Positions 30,886-36,921 of a DNA stretch of 36,921 nt are shown here, piece after piece (position 1 is the stretch's first letter; the number at the start of each line of letters is the position of its first letter). The DNA is from JAVWIF01 sp036639635 (lineage in GTDB: Bacteria > Bacillota_I > Bacilli_A > Erysipelotrichales > Erysipelotrichaceae): contig JAVWIF010000015.1 of the NCBI GenBank assembly GCA_036639635.1, positions 1 to 36,921 on the forward strand, given 5' to 3'. The position numbers were made by a program, and so were the translations under genes. The notes under the pieces were generated by a model that was given only the letters and a program-made list of their open reading frames with translations, did no database searches and had not been told where the DNA came from.

Positions 30886-31395
30886 CTATTTCAAATGATC
30901 AGCTTGATATTTCGCTGCTTCTTGAATTCCTAGAATAACAGGTTTACTTGAAATCGTAGCTCCTGTAATTGTATCTTCTTCTAATGCTTTATTTGTTGCA
31001 TCTTTTCCTTTTAAAGAAGTAGCAAATGCATCTTCAGTTACTTTTGTACCAATTCCACTTGTATCACCATTTGAAATTGCTACATAATCTTGAATTGTTC
31101 CATCTGCTTTTAGTGCTACTAAGAATGAAGTCCCATCTTTATAACCAGATACCTTCATCTTAAAGATATAACCTTTTCCTTCTACTTTAAATATTTTTTG
31201 AATAGTTTTACTAACATTTTCTTCTACTTTTTCAAATTTTCCATCAGGATAAATTTTCTTCAATGTAACTTTTTCAGCTTCTAATTCATTAGCTGCAATA
31301 ACAGGTGCTGTCATACTATTCGCAAATCCTAGAGCAGCTCCTGCAAGAGCTGCAATAAGAGCTAAGAAGACAGTCAAATGAATAATCTTTTTCAT
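30886..31395 (-). CDS. rnfG: Rnf complex subunit RnfG, flavoprotein
   Basis: 169 residues. An N-terminal membrane helix (about 5-25) anchors an extracytoplasmic FMN_bind domain. The flavinylation motif DTITGAT (141-147) marks Thr 147 as the site where ApbE attaches FMN by a phosphoester bond. RnfG passes electrons between RnfD and the rest of the chain. The divergent apbE supplies the transferase. It lies 11 nt after rnfD. Confidence 0.95.
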   Translation of the reverse strand: MKKIIHLTVFLALIAALAGAALGFANSMTAPVIAANELEAEKVTLKKIYPDGKFEKVEENVSKTIQKIFKVEGKGYIFKMKVSGYKDGTSFLVALKADGTIQDYVAISNGDTSGIGTKVTEDAFATSLKGKDATNKALEEDTITGATISSKPVILGIQEAAKYQADHLK

Positions 31396-31406
31396 GTTCT
31401 TACCTC

Positions 31407-32918
31407 CTAGTATCCTAGTGCTTTACGAACTTCTTCAACTGCTCTAAGCGTTGATTTTGAAGAGAACGTTGCTCCACTAACAGCATCATTTATTTCTACT
31501 TTAACGTCTTTTGTTAAATCTAATCCTTTAAATTGATCTAAGAAAGCTTTATTCTCAATACGATCTCCTTGATGAGGCGTATCATTTACTACCGTAGGAA
31601 CAACAGAAGTTATTGTCTTATCTTTTGTATTCACAACAATTTCAAATGTATTATAACTTTTTGCATCTTCAATTGATGCATATCCTTGTGCTTGTACAAT
31701 ATAAGTACTTGTTCCATCACCGTTATCTTTAGCATTTCCTACAAGTTTTGCTTCAAATTTATTCACATCTTTATCATTTGTAGCAATATATACTTTAGGT
31801 GCTGGTTCTTTTGCTTCAATAACATTTCCTGCAAGTAACACACTTCCAAGACCAATGACTCCTACACAACTAAAGATGATAGTTGCTTTTTTACGTAACG
31901 CTAATTGTTTTCCTTCTAAGGCTTTTTCAATCATTGGTGTAAACATATTCATCATTAGAATAGAATATAAACAACCTTCTGGAAGATTGGCTTTCACTCT
32001 AATTAAAACAGTGATAATAGCTGCTCCTAAAGCAAAGATACAACGTCCTTGTGCACTTGTTGGAGAAGTTACAGGATCACTTAACATAAAGATTGCTCCA
32101 AATACAACTCCACCTGTTAACACATGCACCAATGGATACCAAATAAATCCTGGTATACCTTCATAACTTCCCACTCCACGCATCAACGCTATACATGCTG
32201 TCAATACAAAAATTGATCCTAAATAAATTGTTGGTACTCTCCAATCAATTACCTTACGAATAGCAAGTACAACTCCTACAAGTAGAATCACAAGTGCACT
32301 TGTTTCTCCAATAGCTCCTGGATACCATCCAGTAAATAAAGTTCCTAACCCACCAATTTGATTCATCATATTTCCAATCATTTCAGGATTTGTTACCAAC
32401 CAGTTAAAATCATTAGCAATTAAAGTTGTTGGTGTTACTGATGTAATAACATCAGTTGTCGCTCCCATAAAAGTTGCAAATATAATAGCTCGTCCTACTG
32501 CAGCTGGATTAAAGATATTATTTCCAAATCCTCCAAACAATAGTTTTACAAAGAAGATAGCAAAGAAAGTAGCTACTCCCAATGCATATGGTTTAATACT
32601 TATCGGACACATTAATGTTAAGATAACAGCCGTTATCGGTCCAAAAGATCCCCCTAAAAAAGACTTTAAATAAGTTAGCGTAAAGGCATTTTTCTTTTTC
32701 ATAAAGAATGCCCAAGCACTCTCGGTTATGAGTGCTACAAGAATTGATACTGCCATTAATTTAATCGCTTGTAACGCATAATTAATTCCGTAGGCACTAT
32801 TGTAATAAAATAGTGAGAACGCAAATACAACCATTAACCCCATCATTAATTCAAACATAATACGTTGTGTAGTTTGTTTCTGACGTAAGTTAGGTGATAC
32901 ATTAAATGTAAATTTCAT
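31407..32918 (-). CDS. rnfD: RnfD with extra C-terminal FMN-binding domain
   Basis: 503 residues, where RnfD is usually 310-360. Residues 1-370 form the usual membrane domain (NIFNPAAVGRA near 134-144, SDPVTSPTS near 280-288). From about 372 an added soluble domain resembles FMN_bind (RnfG/NqrC-like) and ends with its own flavinylation motif DAVSGAT (478-484, flavin Thr 484). The membrane-domain site is DVITSVT (156-162), which fits DxxTxAT except that Ala is Val. With RnfG, this makes up to three covalent flavins. The frame is continuous, so this is a real fusion. It is 14 nt after rnfC. Confidence 0.93.
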   Translation of the reverse strand: MKFTFNVSPNLRQKQTTQRIMFELMMGLMVVFAFSLFYYNSAYGINYALQAIKLMAVSILVALITESAWAFFMKKKNAFTLTYLKSFLGGSFGPITAVILTLMCPISIKPYALGVATFFAIFFVKLLFGGFGNNIFNPAAVGRAIIFATFMGATTDVITSVTPTTLIANDFNWLVTNPEMIGNMMNQIGGLGTLFTGWYPGAIGETSALVILLVGVVLAIRKVIDWRVPTIYLGSIFVLTACIALMRGVGSYEGIPGFIWYPLVHVLTGGVVFGAIFMLSDPVTSPTSAQGRCIFALGAAIITVLIRVKANLPEGCLYSILMMNMFTPMIEKALEGKQLALRKKATIIFSCVGVIGLGSVLLAGNVIEAKEPAPKVYIATNDKDVNKFEAKLVGNAKDNGDGTSTYIVQAQGYASIEDAKSYNTFEIVVNTKDKTITSVVPTVVNDTPHQGDRIENKAFLDQFKGLDLTKDVKVEINDAVSGATFSSKSTLRAVEEVRKALGY

Positions 32919-32932
32919 GTTATTCTCCTCCC

Positions 32933-34225
32933 CTACTTCTTTACTAACGCTAAAGCGCGTTTTGCTTTACGTACATTTTCTGTTACATCTAAGCGTGAAG
33001 GACATACAAATGTACATAAACCACATTCAATACAATCCATCGCACCTAGTTTTTGCATGCTTGCCGTGTCTTTTAATTTCACTGCTTGTGCAATACGTAC
33101 TGGTTGTAAACCTGAAGGACAATGATCACTACATTTTCCACAACGAAGACAAGCGACACTACTAAATGGGATATTTTCAAGAATCGTTAAGGCATTCATA
33201 TTACGATCAATAACAAACTTGTCGTTTACAATAGTTTTTCCCATCATTGGACCACCGGCAATGATTTTTACATTCTCAGCAGTATAGCCACCACAAGCTT
33301 CAATTACTTCATGAGCACTCACTCCAAGCGCTACTTTTACATTCATCGGTTTTTGAACTGCAGTACCAGATACTGTCAACGTTTTCTCAACTATCGGAGT
33401 ACCGGTTGTTAAAGCCTCTCCAAACGCTATAGCCGTAGTTGCATTGTTGACAACAGCTCCAACTTCACCTGGTAGCTTATCATATTCTTTATGTAATAAT
33501 TCGCGAACTAGTACACGTTCCCATCCCATTGGATAAACATCAGGAACGCTAGCTACTTTTACTTCACTGTGTTCTTTAAATGCTTCTTCTACAAAACCAA
33601 TTAAGTCAGGATGTGTTTTCTTAATAGCAATCGCAACTTCTTTTGCTTCTGCCATTTTTTTCATTGCTAATACACCTGTCACAAATTCATTTTTATGGGC
33701 TTGAATCATTTTATAATCGGCAGTAATAAATGGTTCACATTCTACTGCATTAATAATTAATTTATCAACATTTTTCGCAAACTTATACTTAATATAAGCT
33801 GGAAATCCTGCTCCACCTAAACCGATAATACCAGCATTCATCATAAAATCAATTAATGTAGCACGATCTGCTGTTTTATAATCTAATGGTTCAAATGAGC
33901 GCACTTTCTTATATTCTCCATCATTTTCGATTACTAAATGATCGACTGGTTTTAAAGATGAATGCATAATTTTTTGAATCCCTTTTACTTTACCTGAAAC
34001 ACTAGCAAATATAGGAACAACATTTCGTTCATTTGCTTGTGCAATCTTTGTTCCAATAAAAACTTTATCGCCTTCTTTTACCAACACTTCTAGATTTGTT
34101 GAAGGTCCACAAATTAAAGGAATAGAAACTTCTTTACCTGCTTTTACTTCCATGATATCAATATGATCACTCAAATCTTTGAAGCCTTGTATGTGCTGAC
34201 GCATTGGGCCTTTAAACAATGACAT
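32933..34225 (-). CDS. rnfC: Rnf complex subunit RnfC
   Basis: 430 residues, the cytoplasmic subunit that handles NADH/NAD. The nucleotide/FMN-binding loop GLGGAGFPAY (about 135-144) is present. Two 4Fe-4S clusters of the CxxCxxCxxxC type have Cys 359, 362, 365 and 369 and Cys 398, 401, 404 and 408, each followed by P. Length is normal for clostridial RnfC. The frame reaches a GTG at 34234 inside AGGTGA; two adjacent ATGs follow, and the second (34225), 5 nt after AGGTGA, is preferred. First gene of the operon. Confidence 0.95.
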   Translation of the reverse strand: MSLFKGPMRQHIQGFKDLSDHIDIMEVKAGKEVSIPLICGPSTNLEVLVKEGDKVFIGTKIAQANERNVVPIFASVSGKVKGIQKIMHSSLKPVDHLVIENDGEYKKVRSFEPLDYKTADRATLIDFMMNAGIIGLGGAGFPAYIKYKFAKNVDKLIINAVECEPFITADYKMIQAHKNEFVTGVLAMKKMAEAKEVAIAIKKTHPDLIGFVEEAFKEHSEVKVASVPDVYPMGWERVLVRELLHKEYDKLPGEVGAVVNNATTAIAFGEALTTGTPIVEKTLTVSGTAVQKPMNVKVALGVSAHEVIEACGGYTAENVKIIAGGPMMGKTIVNDKFVIDRNMNALTILENIPFSSVACLRCGKCSDHCPSGLQPVRIAQAVKLKDTASMQKLGAMDCIECGLCTFVCPSRLDVTENVRKAKRALALVKK

Positions 34226-34274
34226 CATATTCACCTAACCTTTCTCTTAAGATGTAATATCCTAAAGCGTTATG

Positions 34275-34299
34275 TGGTTTCATTGTACATTTGAAACCA
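34275..34299. other. Inverted repeat in the rnf leader
   Basis: TGGTTTCA (34275-34282) and TGAAACCA (34292-34299) flank a 9-nt spacer containing TGTACA, giving a nearly palindromic 25-bp site. It lies just downstream of the rnf -10, so it could act as an operator or as an RNA hairpin in the leader. Confidence 0.5.
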
Positions 34300-34311
34300 T
34301 ATACCTTGATA

Positions 34312-34320
34312 ATTATAGCA
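34312..34320 (-). promoter_or_regulatory. Extended -10 promoter of the rnf operon
   Basis: TGCTATAAT on the minus strand (34320-34312), giving a leader of about 80 nt before rnfC. No strong -35. Confidence 0.6.
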
Positions 34321-34454
34321 TTTTCATATACCGATAAAAAGTTATTTTTGCTTTTTTTATAGTGAATGAACCGATATTTTGCTATAATTCAGCTTTATTG
34401 TCAGTCTTATCCAATTCTTTATCCTTTTCCTAAATAATATTAATATCATTTCAA

Positions 34455-34484
34455 TTGTTTAAAGGTGCTAATATTTGGTATAAT
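34455..34484 (+). promoter_or_regulatory. Promoter of apbE (extended -10)
   Basis: TTGTTT (34455-34460), 18 bp, TATAAT (34479-34484) preceded by TGG. The -10 is only about 18 bp before the chosen start, so the 5' leader is short. Confidence 0.6.
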
Positions 34485-34502
34485 AACAAATGTGGTGAGA
34501 TG

Positions 34503-35609
34503 ATGAAAAAATTAATATGCTTAGGACTTAGTCTACTTTGTTTAAGTGGATGTGGAAGTTCATTAAAAAAATACAGTATGAATGCAACGGATATTGGGTT
34601 TGATACAGTTGTTAGTTTTAATGCATATACGCAAAATGAAGCAACCTTTAACAAATATGCACAACTTGTAAAAGATGAGTTCAAACGTTATGATAAGCTT
34701 TTTGATAAATACAAAAATTATGATGGCATGAACAATATTAAAACAATTAATGATGAAGCTGGTAAGAAAGCTGTAAAAGTGGATTCTGCTATCTTTGATT
34801 TATTAGAAATTAGTAAAAAATATGATTCTTTAACACATCATCAATTTGATGTAACACTTGGTAGTGTTTTAAATATTTGGCATGATTATCGTGAACAAGG
34901 GGTTATCGCTAATCAAAATAATACAAATAGTTCGATACCTTCTAACGAAATGCTTGAAAGTGCAAACACACATAGTGGGTGGCAACACGTACAATTAAAC
35001 AAGAAAGACAGCAGTGTTTACCTTGATGATAAAAATGTTAGTTTAGATGTTGGTGGAAATGCGAAAGGGTATGCAGTTGAAAAGATTGCTCAACGTTTAG
35101 AAAAAGAAGGATTACAGCACGCCATATTGAATGGTGGTGGAAATGTCCGTCTTATTGGTAACAAACCCGAAAGTGATGCTTGGTCTGTTGGTATCCAAAT
35201 ACCAAACCTTAAAGAACAAACAACGGATTCCTTGGTATCCTTACAGCTCAACACCTCAACTTCGATTGTAACTAGTGGAGATTATCAACGTTATTATATG
35301 TATGAAGGAAAAACAATGCATCATATTATTGATCCTAGTACATTACAGCCAGCACGTCACTCGCGTGCTGTCAGTGTTGTAACAAAGGATAGTGGACTAG
35401 CAGATATTTTATCAACAACCCTATATACCCTATCGCATAAAGATGGGATGCAACTCATAAAAGATTTAAAAGAAAAAGAGAACATCGAAGTAGATGCTCT
35501 CTGGATTTATGATGATGTTCAACCAGTAGAAGATGGTGCTACTAGTTTTCAAACAAAAGGGTATCATATTGTAGTTAGTGATGGATTGAAAGATAAGATA
35601 AAAAAATAG
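34503..35609 (+). CDS. apbE: ApbE family FAD:protein FMN transferase, lipoprotein
   Basis: 368 residues. A lipobox signal (CLSLLCLSGC-like, ending LSGCG) places it outside the membrane, where it transfers FMN from FAD onto threonines in DxxSGAT-type motifs. Marks are LDVGGNAKGYAVE, NGGGNVRLIG, TSGDYQRYY, HHIIDPSTLQPA and the metal-binding ADILST. Its evident substrates are encoded by the divergent rnf operon: RnfG Thr 147 and RnfD Thr 162 and 484. The frame opens at a TTG upstream of the promoter -10, which cannot be the start; the second of two adjacent ATGs (34503) follows GGTGAG and begins MKKLICLGL. Confidence 0.95.
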   Translation: MKKLICLGLSLLCLSGCGSSLKKYSMNATDIGFDTVVSFNAYTQNEATFNKYAQLVKDEFKRYDKLFDKYKNYDGMNNIKTINDEAGKKAVKVDSAIFDLLEISKKYDSLTHHQFDVTLGSVLNIWHDYREQGVIANQNNTNSSIPSNEMLESANTHSGWQHVQLNKKDSSVYLDDKNVSLDVGGNAKGYAVEKIAQRLEKEGLQHAILNGGGNVRLIGNKPESDAWSVGIQIPNLKEQTTDSLVSLQLNTSTSIVTSGDYQRYYMYEGKTMHHIIDPSTLQPARHSRAVSVVTKDSGLADILSTTLYTLSHKDGMQLIKDLKEKENIEVDALWIYDDVQPVEDGATSFQTKGYHIVVSDGLKDKIKK

Positions 35610-35640
35610 CGGAATTGTTCAATAATTTCGCTATTTTTTC
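35604..35640 (+). terminator. Intrinsic terminator of apbE
   Basis: AAATAGCGGAATT (35604-35616) pairs with AATTTCGCTATTT (35624-35636), one wobble, 7-nt loop, then T. The 5' arm overlaps the stop codon. Confidence 0.88.
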
Positions 35641-35749
35641 TATTCAAATTCAAAATATATATTTGCATGATATTATCTTTTATCAGTGTAAAAAAATAAC
35701 AAATTCAATAGGCTTCAAATGGTTATTGGATGAATCATAGCCATCATTT

Positions 35750-36817
35750 TTATTTAACTTCTCTCGTCCAGTGAAAACTATCTTCTAAATCTCCAAATTG
35801 AATACCTGTTAATGTATCATATAGTTTTTGTGTTAGCGTACCTGTCTTAAAATCATTAATGATGGTAATTTCCCCTTTGTAATTAAGCTCTCCTATAGGT
35901 GAAATAACAGCAGCTGTTCCAGTTCCAAAAGCTTCTTCTAAAGTTCCATTTTTTCCAGCAGCCATAAGCTCATCAATTGCTAAATGACGCTCTTCTACAA
36001 CATATCCCCATGATTTTAATAATTGCATAATAGAATCACGTGTAACTCCTGGTAATACAGTCCCATCACAAGGCGCAGTTACGATCTTTCCATCTATTTT
36101 AAACATAACATTCATCGTTCCTACTTCTTCTACATATTTACGTTCTACACCATCTAACCAAAGTACTTGCGTATAACCAAGTTTTTCTGCTTTTACTTGA
36201 GCTGCAATACTTGCTGCATAATTTCCTCCGCATTTTGTAAATCCAGTACCACCTTTTGTAGCACGAACATATTCATCTTCTACATAGATTTTTACAGGAC
36301 TTACCCCTTCTGGATAATATGCACCTACAGGTGATAATAAAACGATAAACTTATAAGCACTACTAGGATGTACACCTACTGCAGCCTCTGTAGCAAACAT
36401 AAACGGACGTATATATAAAGAAGTGCCTGGTGCTGTCGGAATCCAATCTTGTTCATAAGCAACAAGTGTTTCGATTGCTTCTACAAACATATCCTCTGGT
36501 AATACTTCCATACATAAACGAGTATTTGAGTTAGCAAAACGTTTTGCATTCATCTCAGGACGGAACATTAAAATACGTCCATCTTTCGCTTTATAGGCTT
36601 TCAATCCTTCAAATGTTTCTTGTGCATAATGTAATACAAGGGTTGCAGGATCCAAGCAAAGTGGTCCATATGGTTCTATTTTTGCATTGTTCCACCCTTC
36701 TTCTATTGTCCAATCCATAGTGAACATATAATCGCTAAAGTATTTACCAAACCCTAGATTTTGATCCCAAGCTGGTTTTTCTTTTAGTGTTTTTGCTTTT
36801 ACGTATTCTATTTTCAT
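35750..36817 (-). CDS. ilvE: Branched-chain amino acid aminotransferase
   Basis: 355 residues, class IV PLP aminotransferase of the eukaryote/Gram-positive long form. It interconverts Leu, Ile and Val with their 2-oxo acids using 2-oxoglutarate/glutamate. The PLP lysine is Lys 195 in GFTKCGGNYAAS. LHYAQETFEGLKAY near 62-75 and RPEMNAKRF near 86-94 lie in the substrate region, and VEEVGTMNVMF with GTVLPGVTRDS follow. GGGAGG precedes the ATG. Paired with GdhA in the same window it can draw on glutamate, in synthesis or in Stickland-like degradation. Confidence 0.96.
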   Translation of the reverse strand: MKIEYVKAKTLKEKPAWDQNLGFGKYFSDYMFTMDWTIEEGWNNAKIEPYGPLCLDPATLVLHYAQETFEGLKAYKAKDGRILMFRPEMNAKRFANSNTRLCMEVLPEDMFVEAIETLVAYEQDWIPTAPGTSLYIRPFMFATEAAVGVHPSSAYKFIVLLSPVGAYYPEGVSPVKIYVEDEYVRATKGGTGFTKCGGNYAASIAAQVKAEKLGYTQVLWLDGVERKYVEEVGTMNVMFKIDGKIVTAPCDGTVLPGVTRDSIMQLLKSWGYVVEERHLAIDELMAAGKNGTLEEAFGTGTAAVISPIGELNYKGEITIINDFKTGTLTQKLYDTLTGIQFGDLEDSFHWTREVK

Positions 36818-36862
36818 AATAAATCCTCCCTACTATATGTGTTTAAGGTTACACCTATTTTT

Positions 36863-36874
36863 ATTATACGTCAA
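36863..36874 (-). promoter_or_regulatory. Possible promoter elements of ilvE
   Basis: On the minus strand TTGACG (36874-36869) directly abuts TATAAT (36868-36863). They cannot work as one pair: either TATAAT is a -10 with a poor -35 (about AATTTA), or TTGACG is a -35 with the weak -10 TAACCT. Confidence 0.35.
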
Positions 36875-36921
36875 TGCCGTTTTCATAAATTTTACATATA
36901 TTGTCATTTAATTACAATATT

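Noticed and set aside
31855..32166. 103-residue plus-strand frame opposite rnfD
   Set aside because: Antisense shadow; no ribosome binding site and no domain.
32917..33165. 82-residue plus-strand frame opposite the rnfC 3' end
   Set aside because: Its apparent content mirrors the iron-sulfur region of rnfC on the other strand.
35690..35749. Terminator for ilvE
   Set aside because: ATGGTTAT and ATAGCCAT can pair, but no T run follows on the minus strand; the longer loop is loosely structured.
1..36921. Mobile elements, CRISPR arrays, phage or toxin-antitoxin genes
   Set aside because: No direct-repeat arrays, transposase or integrase motifs, terminal inverted repeats or attachment-site duplications next to the tRNAs were seen.

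Overview
The window looks like a chromosomal segment of a low-GC Gram-positive gut-type anaerobe, most probably a Firmicute of the Erysipelotrichia or Clostridia kind. I infer this from AT-rich DNA, strong AGGAGG-type ribosome binding sites, many TGnTATAAT promoters, a T-box leader, lipobox lipoproteins, RqcH, an Rnf complex and ferrous iron uptake. There is no sign of phage, transposon, CRISPR or integron. Most genes are housekeeping or metabolic, and two blocks are unusual.

Layout. 1-1.2 kb: tRNA-Ser (cut by the window edge), degV and tRNA-His. 1.2-5.5 kb: a lipoprotein, a phasin-like protein with an ABC1/UbiB-family kinase, a sirtuin and a membrane-anchored protein of unknown function. 5.5-8.6 kb: metNIQ methionine importer under a Met-type T-box, with a 16-codon reading frame between metI and metQ. 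8.6-10.6 kb: a stand-alone YabN-type methylase, a DUF4352-like protein and a shortened amidohydrolase relative. 10.7-16.2 kb: an alpha/beta hydrolase, pncA-pncB NAD salvage and feoAB iron uptake. 16.3-23.8 kb: gdhA, gmk, rqcH, a GntR-ABC transporter operon with a clear operator, asnA and a GNAT enzyme.

23.9-29.0 kb: an AraC-type regulator with two DNA-binding domains, upstream of two tandem old-yellow-enzyme-type flavin/iron-sulfur reductases. The two reductases recall BaiCD and BaiH of bile-acid 7-alpha-dehydroxylating clostridia. No other bai gene is present, so this looks like an orphan enoate or steroid reductase module.

29.1-35.6 kb: an rnfCDGEAB operon with three departures from the textbook form. 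RnfB is only 105 residues and lacks the ferredoxin-like clusters. RnfD carries an extra C-terminal FMN-binding domain with its own flavinylation motif. A 56-codon gene for a one-helix, five-cysteine protein sits between rnfA and rnfB. The flavin transferase gene apbE is divergent from the operon, so the enzyme that attaches FMN to RnfG and RnfD is encoded next to its substrates. A branched-chain aminotransferase closes the window.

Together the genes suggest an amino-acid-using anaerobe: GdhA, IlvE and AsnA handle nitrogen, Rnf couples ferredoxin and NADH to an ion gradient, and PncA/PncB recycle the nicotinamide released by the sirtuin. All family assignments are from reading the sequence and from memory of the families; no searches were run.
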